The notes under the pieces were generated by a model, which did not search any database, was not told the DNA's origin, and saw only the letters and a program-made list of their open reading frames with translations. DNA of 64,000 nt. It comes from Cinclus cinclus. Lineage: Eukaryota; Chordata; Aves; Passeriformes; Cinclidae. A program made the translations under genes and the position numbers. Every line of letters begins with the position of its first letter. Position 1 is the first letter of the stretch. The stretch is taken from the NCBI RefSeq assembly GCF_963662255.1, contig NC_085073.1, positions 558,001 through 622,000 on the forward strand. The letters are read 5' to 3'. This document shows positions 48,301-62,044 of this stretch, one piece after another.

Positions 48301-51300
48301 ATAATGGTTTCTTGCTTCTATAGGTCCCCATGCTGTCACAGTTCATCCGTGGTCCTTTTGCGCCCCCTGGTGTCAAAAGGGATTCTAAGATTGTTAGCCT
48401 GCCTTGGGTCACAATGGTTCCTTGCTTCTCTTAAGCCCTGTGGTGTCACAATGCATCCCATGCCCTTTTAGGCCACTTGATGTCACAATGAATCATTTGA
48501 TTTTTGGCCTACATGGTGGCATAATTGTACCAGGTTTTAATTGGGCCCCATGCTTTCACAATTCATCCCTGGCCCTTTTAGGCTCATTGGTGTCACAAGG
48601 GACCATTAGATTGTTAGCCTGCATTGGGTCACAATGGTTCCTTGCTTCTCTTAACCTCTGTGGTGTCACAATGCATTCCATGCCGTTTTAGGCCACTTGA
48701 TGTCACAATGAATCATTTGATTCTTGGCCTCCATGGTGTCATAATAGTTCCTTGTTTCTATTGGGCCCCATGCTGTCACAGTTCATCCGTGGTCCTTTTG
48801 CGCCCCCTGGTGTCAAATGGGATCCTGGGATTATTAGCCTCCATTGGGTCACAATGGATCCTTGCTTCTCTTAACCCCTGTGGTGTCACAATGCATCCCA
48901 TGCCCTTTTAGGCCACTTGATGTCACAATGAATCATTTGATTTTTGGCCTCCATGGTGGCATAATTGTACCAGGTTTTAATTGGGCCCCATGCTTTCATA
49001 ATTCATCCCTGGCCCTTTTAGGCCCATTGGTGTCACATGGGACCATTAGATTGTTAGCCTGCCTTGGGTAACAATGGTTCCTTGCTTCTCTTAACCTCTG
49101 TGGTGTCACAATGCATTCCATGCCATTTTAGGCCACTTGATGTCACAATGAATCATTTGATTCTTGGCCTCCATGGTGGCATAATGGTTCCTTGTTTCTA
49201 TTGGGCCCCATGCTGTCACAATTCATCCCTGGCCCTTTTTCGCCCCCTGGTGTCAAATGGGATCCTGGGATTATTAGCCTCCATTGGGTCACAATGGATC
49301 CTTGCTTCTCTTAACCTCTGTGGTGTCACAATGCATCCCATGCCCTTTAAGGCCACTTGATGTCACAATGAATCATTTGATTCTTGGCCTCCATGGTGAC
49401 ATAATAGATCCTTGCTTCTATTGGTCCCCGTGCTGTAACAATCCATCCCTGGCCATTTTAGGCCCCCTGGTGTCACAAGGGATCATTAGATTGTTAGCCC
49501 GCATTGGGTCACAATGGTTCCTTGCTTCTCTTAGGCCCTGTGGTGTCACAATGCAACCCATGCCCTTTTAGGCCACTTGGTGTTACAATGAATCATTTGA
49601 GTCTTGGTCTCTATTGTGTCATAATATTTCCATGTTTTTATTGTGCCCCATGCTTTCACAATTCATCCCTGGCCCTATTGCAACCCCTGGTGTCACAATG
49701 GATCATTAGATTGTTAGCCTGCATTGGGTCACAATGGTTCCTTGCTTCTCTTAACCTCTGTGGTGTCACAATGCATTCCAAGCCCTTTTAGGCCACTTGG
49801 TCTTACAATGAACCATTTGATTCTTTGCCTTCATGGTGTCATAATGGTTTCTTGCTTCTATAGGTCCCCATGCTGTCACAGTTCATCCGTGGTCCTTTTG
49901 CGCCCCCTGGTGTCAAAAGGGATTCTAAGATTGTTAGCCTGCCTTGGGTCACAATGGTTCCTTGCTTCTCTTAAGCCCTGTGGTGTCACAATGCATCCCA
50001 TGCCCTTTTAGGCCACTTGATGTCACAATGAATCATTTGATTTTTGGCCTACATGGTGGCATAATTGTACCAGGTTTTAATTGGGCCCCATGCTTTCACA
50101 ATTCATCCCTGGCCCTTTTAGGCTCATTGGTGTCACAAGGGACCATTAGATTGTTAGCCTGCATTGGGTCACAATGGTTCCTTGCTTCTCTTAACCTCTG
50201 TGGTGTCACAATGCATTCCATGCCGTTTTAGGCCACTTGATGTCACAATGAATCATTTGATTCTTGGCCTCCATGGTGTCATAATAGTTCCTTGTTTCTA
50301 TTGGGCCCCATGCTGTCACAGTTCATCCGTGGTCCTTTTGCGCCCCCTGGTGTCAAATGGGATCCTGGGATTATTAGCCTCCATTGGGTCACAATGGATC
50401 CTTGCTTCTCTTAACCCCTGTGGTGTCACAATGCATCCCATGCCCTTTTAGGCCACTTGATGTCACAATGAATCATTTGATTCTTGGCCTCCATGGTGAC
50501 ATAATAGATCCTTGCTTCTATTGGTCCCCGTGCTGTAACAATCCATCCCTGGCCATTTTAGGCCCCCTGGTGTCACAAGGGATCATTAGATTGTTAGCCC
50601 GCATTGGGTCACAATGGTTCCTTGCTTCTCTTAGGCCCTGTGGTGTCACAATGCAACCCATGCCCTTTTAGGCCACTTGGTGTTACAATGAATCATTTGA
50701 GTCTTGGTCTCTATTGTGTCATAATATTTCCATGTTTTTATTGTGCCCCATGCTTTCACAATTCATCCCTGGCCCTATTGCAACCCCTGGTGTCACAATG
50801 GATCATTAGATTGTTAGCCTGCATTGGGTCACAATGGTTCCTTGCTTCTCTTAACCTCTGTGGTGTCACAATGCATTCCAAGCCCTTTTAGGCCACTTGG
50901 TCTTACAATGAACCATTTGATTCTTTGCCTTCATGGTGTCATAATGGTTTCTTGCTTCTATAGGTCCCCATGCTGTCACAGTTCATCCGTGGTCCTTTTG
51001 CGCCCCCTGGTGTCAAAAGGGATTCTAAGATTGTTAGCCTGCCTTGGGTCACAATGGTTCCTTGCTTCTCTTAAGCCCTGTGGTGTCACAATGCATCCCA
51101 TGCCCTTTTAGGCCACTTGATGTCACAATGAATCATTTGATTTTTGGCCTACATGGTGGCATAATTGTACCAGGTTTTAATTGGGCCCCATGCTTTCACA
51201 ATTCATCCCTGGCCCTTTTAGGCTCATTGGTGTCACAAGGGACCATTAGATTGTTAGCCTGCATTGGGTCACAATGGTTCCTTGCTTCTCTTAACCTCTG

Positions 51301-51650
51301 TGGTGTCACAATGCATTCCATGCCGTTTTAGGCCACTTGATGTCACAATGAATCATTTGATTCTTGGCCTCCATGGTGTCATAATGGTTCCTTGTTTGTA
51401 TTGGGCCCCATGCTGTCACAATTCATCCCTGGCCCTTTTACGCCCCCTGGTGTCAAATGGGATCCTGGGATTATTAGCCTCCATTGGGTCACAATGGATC
51501 CTTGCTTCTCTTAACCCCTGTGGTGTCACAATGCATCCCATGCCCTTTTAGGCCACTTGATGTCACAATGAATCATTTGATTCTTGGCCTCCATGGTGAC
51601 ATAATAGATCCTTGCTTCTATTGGTCCCCGTGCTGTAACAATCCATCCCT
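45328..51650 (+). repeat. Large block, right copy (offset 10997 bp)
   Basis: Partner of 34331-40653. The junction with the following sequence lies in a d monomer, where CCATCCCTGGCC changes to CCATCCCTTGCC, the variant found at 43070. The copy therefore jumps ahead by 11 monomers there. Confidence 0.88.
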
Positions 51651-52100
51651 TGCCATTTTAGGCCCCCTGGTGTCACAAGGGATCATTAGATTGTTAGCCT
51701 GCATTGGGTCACAATGGTTCCTTGCTTCTCATAGCCCCTGTGGTGTCACAATGCATCCCATGCCCTTTTAGGCCACTTGGTGTTACAATGAATCATTTGA
51801 GTCTTGGTCTCTATTGTGTCATAATATTTCCATGTTTTTATTGTGCCCATGCTTTCACAATTCATCCCTGGCCCTATTGCAACCCCTGGTGTCACAATGG
51901 ATCATTAGATTGTTAGCCTGCATTGGGTCACAATGGTTCCTTGCTTCTCTTAACCTCTGTGGTGTCACAATGCATTCCAAGCCCTTTTAGGCCACTTGGT
52001 CTTACAATGAACCATTTGATTCTTGGCCTTCATGGTGTCATAATGGTTCCTTGCTTCTATAGGTCCCCATGCTGTCACAGTTCATCCGTGGTCCTTTTGC
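47010..52100 (+). repeat. 22-monomer tandem duplicate, left copy (offset 4839 bp)
   Basis: Matches 51849-56939 over 5091 bp, longer than the offset, so the copies overlap as in a tandem duplication. I saw no difference inside the match. Its edges are the GTGCCCATG deletion at about 51848 (absent near 47009) and GCGCCCCC at 52101 against GCACCCCC at 56940. Confidence 0.9.
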
Positions 52101-55100
52101 GCCCCCTGGTGTCAAAAGGGATTCTAAGATTGTTAGCCTGCCTTGGGTCACAATGGTTCCTTGCTTCTCTTAACCCCTGTGGTGTCACAATGCATCCCAT
52201 GCCCTTTTAGGCCACTTGATGTCACAATGAATCATTTGATTTTTGGCCTCCATGGTGGCATAATTGTACCAGGTTTTAATTGGGCCCCATGCTTTCACAA
52301 TTCATCCCTGGCCCTTCTAGGCCCATTGGTGTCACAAGGGACCATTAGATTGTTAGCCTCCATTGGGTCACAATGGTTCCTTGCTTCTCTTAACCTCTGT
52401 GGTGTCACAATGCATTCCATGCCATTTTAGGCCACTTGATGTCACAATGAATCATTTGATTCTTGGCCTCCATGGTGTCATAATAGTTCCTTGTTTCTAT
52501 TGGGCCCCATGCTGTCACAGTTCATCCGTGGTCCTTTTGCGCCCCCTGGTGTCAAAAGGGATTCTAAGATTGTTAGCCTGCCTTGTGTCACAATGGTTCC
52601 TTACTTCTCTTAACCCCTGTGGTGTCACAATGCATCCCATGCCCTTTTAGGCCACTTGATGTCACAATGAATCATTTGATTCTTGGCCTCCATGGTGACA
52701 TAATAGATCCTTGCTTCTATTGGTCCCCGTGCTGTAACAATCCATCCCTGGCCATTTTAGGCCCCCTGGTGTCACAAGGGATCATTAGATTGTTAGCCCG
52801 CATTGGGTCACAATGGTTCCTTGCTTCTCTTAGGCCCTGTGGTGTCACAATGAAACCCATGCCCTTTTAGGCCACTTGGTGTTACAATGAATCATTTGAG
52901 TCTTGGTCTCTATTGTGTCATAATATTTCCATGTTTTTATTGTGCCCCATGCTTTCACAATTCATCCCTGGCCCTATTGCAACCCCTGGTGTCACAATGG
53001 ATCATTAGATTGTTAGCCTGCATTGGGTCACAATGGTTCCTTGCTTCTCTTAACCTCTGTGGTGTCACAATGCATTCCAAGCCCTTTTAGGCCACTTGGT
53101 CTTACAATGAACCATTTGATTCTTTGCCTTCATGGTGTCATAATGGTTTCTTGCTTCTATAGGTCCCCATGCTGTCACAGTTCATCCGTGGTCCTTTTGC
53201 GCCCCCTGGTGTCAAAAGGGATTCTAAGATTGTTAGCCTGCCTTGGGTCACAATGGTTCCTTGCTTCTCTTAAGCCCTGTGGTGTCACAATGCATCCCAT
53301 GCCCTTTTAGGCCACTTGATGTCACAATGAATCATTTGATTTTTGGCCTACATGGTGGCATAATTGTACCAGGTTTTAATTGGGCCCCATGCTTTCACAA
53401 TTCATCCCTGGCCCTTTTAGGCTCATTGGTGTCACAAGGGACCATTAGATTGTTAGCCTGCATTGGGTCACAATGGTTCCTTGCTTCTCTTAACCTCTGT
53501 GGTGTCACAATGCATTCCATGCCGTTTTAGGCCACTTGATGTCACAATGAATCATTTGATTCTTGGCCTCCATGGTGTCATAATAGTTCCTTGTTTCTAT
53601 TGGGCCCCATGCTGTCACAGTTCATCCGTGGTCCTTTTGCGCCCCCTGGTGTCAAATGGGATCCTGGGATTATTAGCCTCCATTGGGTCACAATGGATCC
53701 TTGCTTCTCTTAACCCCTGTGGTGTCACAATGCATCCCATGCCCTTTTAGGCCACTTGATGTCACAATGAATCATTTGATTTTTGGCCTCCATGGTGGCA
53801 TAATTGTACCAGGTTTTAATTGGGCCCCATGCTTTCATAATTCATCCCTGGCCCTTTTAGGCCCATTGGTGTCACATGGGACCATTAGATTGTTAGCCTG
53901 CCTTGGGTAACAATGGTTCCTTGCTTCTCTTAACCTCTGTGGTGTCACAATGCATTCCATGCCATTTTAGGCCACTTGATGTCACAATGAATCATTTGAT
54001 TCTTGGCCTCCATGGTGGCATAATGGTTCCTTGTTTCTATTGGGCCCCATGCTGTCACAATTCATCCCTGGCCCTTTTTCGCCCCCTGGTGTCAAATGGG
54101 ATCCTGGGATTATTAGCCTCCATTGGGTCACAATGGATCCTTGCTTCTCTTAACCTCTGTGGTGTCACAATGCATCCCATGCCCTTTAAGGCCACTTGAT
54201 GTCACAATGAATCATTTGATTCTTGGCCTCCATGGTGACATAATAGATCCTTGCTTCTATTGGTCCCCGTGCTGTAACAATCCATCCCTGGCCATTTTAG
54301 GCCCCCTGGTGTCACAAGGGATCATTAGATTGTTAGCCCGCATTGGGTCACAATGGTTCCTTGCTTCTCTTAGGCCCTGTGGTGTCACAATGCAACCCAT
54401 GCCCTTTTAGGCCACTTGGTGTTACAATGAATCATTTGAGTCTTGGTCTCTATTGTGTCATAATATTTCCATGTTTTTATTGTGCCCCATGCTTTCACAA
54501 TTCATCCCTGGCCCTATTGCAACCCCTGGTGTCACAATGGATCATTAGATTGTTAGCCTGCATTGGGTCACAATGGTTCCTTGCTTCTCTTAACCTCTGT
54601 GGTGTCACAATGCATTCCAAGCCCTTTTAGGCCACTTGGTCTTACAATGAACCATTTGATTCTTTGCCTTCATGGTGTCATAATGGTTTCTTGCTTCTAT
54701 AGGTCCCCATGCTGTCACAGTTCATCCGTGGTCCTTTTGCGCCCCCTGGTGTCAAAAGGGATTCTAAGATTGTTAGCCTGCCTTGGGTCACAATGGTTCC
54801 TTGCTTCTCTTAAGCCCTGTGGTGTCACAATGCATCCCATGCCCTTTTAGGCCACTTGATGTCACAATGAATCATTTGATTTTTGGCCTACATGGTGGCA
54901 TAATTGTACCAGGTTTTAATTGGGCCCCATGCTTTCACAATTCATCCCTGGCCCTTTTAGGCTCATTGGTGTCACAAGGGACCATTAGATTGTTAGCCTG
55001 CATTGGGTCACAATGGTTCCTTGCTTCTCTTAACCTCTGTGGTGTCACAATGCATTCCATGCCGTTTTAGGCCACTTGATGTCACAATGAATCATTTGAT

Positions 55101-56939
55101 TCTTGGCCTCCATGGTGTCATAATAGTTCCTTGTTTCTATTGGGCCCCATGCTGTCACAGTTCATCCGTGGTCCTTTTGCGCCCCCTGGTGTCAAATGGG
55201 ATCCTGGGATTATTAGCCTCCATTGGGTCACAATGGATCCTTGCTTCTCTTAACCCCTGTGGTGTCACAATGCATCCCATGCCCTTTTAGGCCACTTGAT
55301 GTCACAATGAATCATTTGATTCTTGGCCTCCATGGTGACATAATAGATCCTTGCTTCTATTGGTCCCCGTGCTGTAACAATCCATCCCTGGCCATTTTAG
55401 GCCCCCTGGTGTCACAAGGGATCATTAGATTGTTAGCCCGCATTGGGTCACAATGGTTCCTTGCTTCTCTTAGGCCCTGTGGTGTCACAATGCAACCCAT
55501 GCCCTTTTAGGCCACTTGGTGTTACAATGAATCATTTGAGTCTTGGTCTCTATTGTGTCATAATATTTCCATGTTTTTATTGTGCCCCATGCTTTCACAA
55601 TTCATCCCTGGCCCTATTGCAACCCCTGGTGTCACAATGGATCATTAGATTGTTAGCCTGCATTGGGTCACAATGGTTCCTTGCTTCTCTTAACCTCTGT
55701 GGTGTCACAATGCATTCCAAGCCCTTTTAGGCCACTTGGTCTTACAATGAACCATTTGATTCTTTGCCTTCATGGTGTCATAATGGTTTCTTGCTTCTAT
55801 AGGTCCCCATGCTGTCACAGTTCATCCGTGGTCCTTTTGCGCCCCCTGGTGTCAAAAGGGATTCTAAGATTGTTAGCCTGCCTTGGGTCACAATGGTTCC
55901 TTGCTTCTCTTAAGCCCTGTGGTGTCACAATGCATCCCATGCCCTTTTAGGCCACTTGATGTCACAATGAATCATTTGATTTTTGGCCTACATGGTGGCA
56001 TAATTGTACCAGGTTTTAATTGGGCCCCATGCTTTCACAATTCATCCCTGGCCCTTTTAGGCTCATTGGTGTCACAAGGGACCATTAGATTGTTAGCCTG
56101 CATTGGGTCACAATGGTTCCTTGCTTCTCTTAACCTCTGTGGTGTCACAATGCATTCCATGCCGTTTTAGGCCACTTGATGTCACAATGAATCATTTGAT
56201 TCTTGGCCTCCATGGTGTCATAATGGTTCCTTGTTTGTATTGGGCCCCATGCTGTCACAATTCATCCCTGGCCCTTTTACGCCCCCTGGTGTCAAATGGG
56301 ATCCTGGGATTATTAGCCTCCATTGGGTCACAATGGATCCTTGCTTCTCTTAACCCCTGTGGTGTCACAATGCATCCCATGCCCTTTTAGGCCACTTGAT
56401 GTCACAATGAATCATTTGATTCTTGGCCTCCATGGTGACATAATAGATCCTTGCTTCTATTGGTCCCCGTGCTGTAACAATCCATCCCTTGCCATTTTAG
56501 GCCCCCTGGTGTCACAAGGGATCATTAGATTGTTAGCCTGCATTGGGTCACAATGGTTCCTTGCTTCTCATAGCCCCTGTGGTGTCACAATGCATCCCAT
56601 GCCCTTTTAGGCCACTTGGTGTTACAATGAATCATTTGAGTCTTGGTCTCTATTGTGTCATAATATTTCCATGTTTTTATTGTGCCCATGCTTTCACAAT
56701 TCATCCCTGGCCCTATTGCAACCCCTGGTGTCACAATGGATCATTAGATTGTTAGCCTGCATTGGGTCACAATGGTTCCTTGCTTCTCTTAACCTCTGTG
56801 GTGTCACAATGCATTCCAAGCCCTTTTAGGCCACTTGGTCTTACAATGAACCATTTGATTCTTGGCCTTCATGGTGTCATAATGGTTCCTTGCTTCTATA
56901 GGTCCCCATGCTGTCACAGTTCATCCGTGGTCCTTTTGC
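51849..56939 (+). repeat. 22-monomer tandem duplicate, right copy (offset 4839 bp)
   Basis: Right partner of 47010-52100. It carries its own copy of the y-monomer deletion at about 56686, duplicated from 51848. The block also contains the CACAATGAAACCC and TTACTTCTC variants first seen near 36.8-37.0 kb, now present a third time. Confidence 0.9.
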
Positions 56940-58888
56940 ACCCCCTGGTGTCAAAAGGGATTCTAAGATTGTTAGCCTGCCTTGGGTCACAATGGTTCCT
57001 TGCTTCTCTTAACCCCTGTGGTGTCACAATGCATCCCATGCCCTTTTAGGCCACTTGATGTCACAATGAATCATTTCATTTTTGGCCTCCATGGTGGCAT
57101 AATTGTACCAGGTTTTAATTGGGCCCCATGCTTTCACAATTCATTACTGCTCCTTTTAGGCCCATTGGTGTCACAAGGGACCATTAGGTTGTTAGCCTCC
57201 ATTGGGTAACAATGGTTCCTTGTTTCTCTTAACCTCTGTGGTGTCACAATGCATTCCATGCCATTTTAGGCCACTTGATGTCACAATGAATCATTTGATT
57301 CTTGGCCTCCATGGTGTCATAATAGTCCCTTGTTTCTATTGGTCCCCATGCTGTCACAGTTCATCCGTGGTCCTTTTGCACCCCCTGGTGTCAAAAGGGA
57401 TTCTAAGATTGTTAGCCTGCCTTGGGTCACAATGGATCCTTGCTTCTCTTAACCCCTGTGGTGTCACAATGCATCCCATGCCCTTTTAGGCCACTTGATG
57501 TCACAATGAATCATTTGATTCTTGGCCTCCATGGTGGAATAATTGTACCAGGTTTTAATTGGGCCCCATGCTTTCACAATTCATCCCTGGCCCTTTTAGG
57601 CTCATTGGTGTCACAAGGGACCATTAGATTGTTAGCCTCCATTGGGTCACAATGGTTCCTTGCTTCTCTTAACCTCTGTGGTGTCACAATGCATTCCATG
57701 CCATTTTAGGCCACTTGATGTCACAATGAATCATTTGATTCTTGGCCTCCATGGTGTCATAATGGTTCCTTGTTTCTATTGGGCCCCATGCTGTCACAAT
57801 TCATCCCTGGCCCTTTTACGCCCCCTGGTGTCAAATGGGATCCTGGGATTATTAGCCTCCATTGGGTCACAATGGTTCCTTGCTTCTCTTAACCCCTGTG
57901 GTGTCACAATGCATCCCATGCCCTTTTAGGCCACTTGATGTCAATGAATCATTTGATTCTTGGCCTCCATAGTGACATAATAGATCCTTGCTTCTTTTGG
58001 TCCCCGTGCTGTAACAATCCATCCCTGGCCATCTTAGGCCCCCTGGTGTCACAAGGGATCATTAGATTGTTAGCCTGCATTGGGTCACAATGGTTCCTTG
58101 CTTCTCTTAGGCCCTGTGGTGTCACAATGCATCCCATGGCCTTTTAGGCCACTTGGTGTTACAATGAATCATTTGAGTCTTGGTCTCTATTGTGTCATAA
58201 TATTTCCATGTTTTTATTGTGCCCCATGCTTTCACAATTCATCCCTGGCCCTATTGCAACCCCTGGTGTCACAATGGATCATTAGATTGTTAGCCTGCAT
58301 TGGGTCACAATGGTTCCTTGCTTCTCTTAACCTCTGTGGTGTCACAATGCATTCCAAGACCTTTTAGCCCACTTGGTCTTACAATGAACCATTTGATTCT
58401 TGGCCTTCATGGTGTCATAATGGTTCCTTGCTTCTATAGGTCCCCATGCAGTCACAGTTCATCCGTTGTCCTTTTGCGCCCCCTGGTGTCAAAAGGGATT
58501 CTAAGATTGTTAGCCTGCCTTGGGTCACAATGGTTCCTTGCTTCTCTTAACCCCTGTGGTGCCACAATGCATCCCATGCCCTTTTAGGCCACTTGATGTC
58601 ACAATGAATCATTTGATTTTTGGCCTCCATGGTGGCATAATTGTACCAGGTTTTAATTGGGCCCCATGCTTTCACAATTCATCCCTGGCCCTTTTAGGCC
58701 CATTGGTGTCACAAGGGACCATTAGATTGTTAGCCTGCATTGGGTCACAATGGTTCCTTGCTTCTCTTAACCTCTGTGGTGTCACAATGCATTCCATGCC
58801 ATTTTAGGCCACTTGATGTCACAATGAATCATTTGATTCTTGGCCTCCATGGTGTCATAATGGTTCCTTGTTTCTATTGGGCCCCATG
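56338..58888 (+). repeat. Copy of 42922-45472 (offset 13416 bp)
   Basis: About 2.55 kb with one substitution found (A at 57538 against C at 44122). Shared private features are the 1-bp deletion at 43271/56686, TTCATTACTGCTCC (43727/57143), TTGTTTCTCTTAACC (43805/57221), the 2-bp deletion at 44527/57943, GTCCCCATGCAGTC and GGTGCCACAATG. Confidence 0.9.
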
Positions 58889-60084
58889 CTGTCACAATTC
58901 ATCCCTGGCCCTTTTACGCCCCCTGGTGTCAAATGGGATCCTGGGATTATTAGCCTCCATTGGGTCACAATGGATTCTTGCTTCGCTTAACCCCTGTGGT
59001 GTCACAATGCATCCCATGCCCTTTTAGGCCACTTGATGTCACAATGAATCATTTGATTCTTGGCCTCCATGGTGACATAATAGATCCTTGCTTCTATTGG
59101 TCCCCGTGCTGTAACAATCCATCCCTGGCCATTTTAGGCCCCCTGGTGTCACAAGGGATCATTAGATTGTTAGCCTGCATTGGGACACAATGGTTCCTTG
59201 CTTCTCTATGGCCCTGTGGTGTCACAATGCAACCCATGCCCTTTTAGGCCACTTGGTGTTACAATGAATCATTTGAGTCTTGGTCTCTATTGTGTCATAA
59301 TATTTCCATGTTTTTATTGTGTCCCATGCTTTCACAATTCATCCCTGGCCCTATTGCAACCCCTGGTGTCACAATGGATCATTAGATTGTTAGCCTGCAT
59401 TGGGTCACAATGGTTCCTTGCTTCTCTTAACCTCTGTGGTGTCACAATGCATTCCAAGACCTTTTAGGCCACTTGGTCTTACAATGAACCATTTGATTCT
59501 TTGCCTTCATGGTGTCATAATGGTTTCTTGCTTCTATAGGTCCCCATGCTGTCACAGTTCATCCGTGGTCCTTTTGCGCCCCCTGGTGTCAAAAGGCATT
59601 CTAAGATTGTTAGCCTGCCTTGGGTCACAATGGTTCCTTGCTTCTCTTAACCCCTGTGGTGTCACAATGCATCCCATGCCCTTTTAGGCCACTTGATGTC
59701 ACAATGAATCATTTGATTTTTGGCCTCCATGGTGGCATAATTGTACCAGGTTTTAATTGGGCCCCATGCTTTCACAATTCATCCCTGGCCCTTTTAGGCT
59801 CATTGGTGTCACAAGGGACCATTAGATTGTAAGACTCCATTGGGTAACAATGGTTCCTTGCTTCTCTTAACCTCTGTGGTGTCACAATGCATTCCATGCC
59901 ATTTTAGGCCACTTGATGTCACAATGAATCATTTGATTCTTGGCCTCCATGGTGTCATCATGGTTCGTTGTTTCTATTGGGCCCCATGCTGTCACAATTC
60001 ATCCGTGGTCCTTTTGCGCCCCCTGGTGTCAAAAGGGATTCTAAGATTGTTAGCCTGCCTTGGGTCAGAATGGATCCTTGATTC

Positions 60085-60096
60085 TCTTAAACCCCT
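60085..60096 (+). other. 1-bp insertion, the only length gain seen
   Basis: CTTAAACCCCTG instead of CTTAACCCCTG. All other length changes found in the window are losses of 1 or 2 bp. It occurs once, in the more varied right-hand segment. Confidence 0.85.
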
Positions 60097-61824
60097 GTGG
60101 TGTCACAATGCATCCCATGCCCTTTTAGGCCACTTGATGTCACAATGAATCATTTGATTCTTTGCCTCCATGGCGGCATAATTGTACCAGGTTTTAATTG
60201 GGCCCCATGCTTTCACAATTCATCCCTGGCCCTTTTAGGCTCATTGGTGTCACAAGGGACCATTAGATTGTTAGCCTCCATTGGGTCACAATGGTTCCTT
60301 GCTTCTCTTAACCCCTGTGGTGCCACAATGCATTCCATGCCATTTTAGGCCACTTGATGTCACAATGAATCATTTGATTCTTGGCCTCCATGGTGTCATA
60401 ATGGTTCCTTGCTTCTATTGGGCCCCATGCTGTCACAATTCATCCCTGGCCCTTTTACGCCCCCTGGTGTCAAATGGGATCCTGGGATTATTAGCCTCCA
60501 TTGGGTCACAATGGATCCTTGCTTCTCTTAACCCCTGTGGTGTCACAATGCATCCCATGCCCTTTTAGGCCACTTGATGTCACAATGAATCATTTGATTC
60601 TTGGCCTCCATGGTGACATAATAGATCCTTGCTTCTATTGGTCCCCGTGCTGTAACAATCCATCCCTGGCCATTTTAGTCCCCCTGGTGTCACAAGGGAT
60701 CATTAGATTGTTAGCCTGCATTGGGTCACAATGGTTCCTTGCTTCTCATAGCCCCTGTGGTGTCACAATGCATCCCATGCCCTTTTAGGCCACTTGGTGT
60801 TACAATGAATCATTTGAGTCTTGGTCTCTATTGTGTCATAATATTTCCATGTTTTTATTGTGCCCCATGCTTTCACAATTCATCCCTGGCCCTATTGCAA
60901 CCCCTGGTGTCACTATGGATCATTAGATTGTTAGCCTGCATTGGGTCACAATGGTTCCTTGCTTCTCTTAACCTCTGTGGTGTCACAATGCATTCCAAGC
61001 CCTTTTAGGCCACTTGGTCTTACAATGAACCATTTGATTCTTGGCCTTCATGGTGTCATAATGGTTCCTTGCTTCTATAGGTCCCCATGCTGTCACAGTT
61101 CATCCGTGGTCCTTTTGCGCCCCCTGGTGTCAAAAGGGATTCTAAGATTGTTAGCCTGCCTTGGGTCACAATGGTTCCTTGCTTCTCTTAACCCCTGTGG
61201 TGTCACAATGCATCCCATGCCCTTTTAGGCCACTTGATGTCACAATGAATCATTTGATTCTTGGCCTCCATGGTGGCATAATTGTACCAGGTTTTAATTG
61301 GGCCCCATGATTTCACAATTCATCCCTGGCCCTTTTAGGCCCATTGGTGTCACAAGGGACCATTAGATTGTTAGCCTCCATTGGGTAACAATGGTTCCTT
61401 GCTTCTCTTCACCTCTGTGGTGTCACAATGCATTCCATGCCATTTTAGGCCACTTGATGTCACAATGAATCATTTGATTCTTGGCCTCCATGGTGGCATA
61501 ATGCTTCCTTGTTTCTATTGGGCCCCATGCTGTCACAATTCATCCCTGGCCCTTTTACGCCCCCTGGTGTCAAATGGGATCCTGGGATTATTAGCCTCCA
61601 TTGGGTCACAATGGATCCTTGCTTCTCTTAACCCCTGTGGTGTCACAATGCATCCCATGCCCTTTTAGGCCACTTGATGTCACAATGAATCATTTGATTT
61701 TTGGCCTCCATGGTGGCATAATTGTACCAGGTTTTAATTGGGCCCCATGCTTTCACAATTCATCCCTGGCCCTTTTAGGCCCATTGGTGTCACAAGGGAC
61801 CATTAGATTGTTAGCCTCCATTGG

Positions 61825-62044
61825 GTAACAATGGTTCCTTGCTTCTCTTAACCTCTGTGGTGTCACAATGCATTCCATGCCATTTTAGGCCACTTGACGT
61901 CACAATGAATCATTTGATTCTTGGCCTCCATGGTGTCATAATGGTTCCTTGTTTCTATTGGGCCCCATGCTGTCACAGTTCATCCGTGGTCCTTTTGCGC
62001 CCCCTGGTGTCAAAAGGGATCATTAGATTGTTAGCCTGCATTGG
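61825..62044 (+). repeat. Hybrid monomer a/d (junction near 62015-62021)
   Basis: Subunits 4-5 are of type a/r (CATCCGTGGTCC, TTTTGCGCC, GTCAAAAGGG), but subunit 6 continues ATCATTAGATTG and TTAGCCTGCATTGGG, as after d or y. Length is unchanged at 220 bp. The monomer also carries TTGACGTCAC at 61894. Confidence 0.82.

Noticed and set aside
59961..59980. CENP-B box, prompted by TTCGTTG at 59964
   Set aside because: Only a private variant of GGTTCCTTG. The following bases lack the A and CGGG positions of the CENP-B box, and no other copy has TTCG here.
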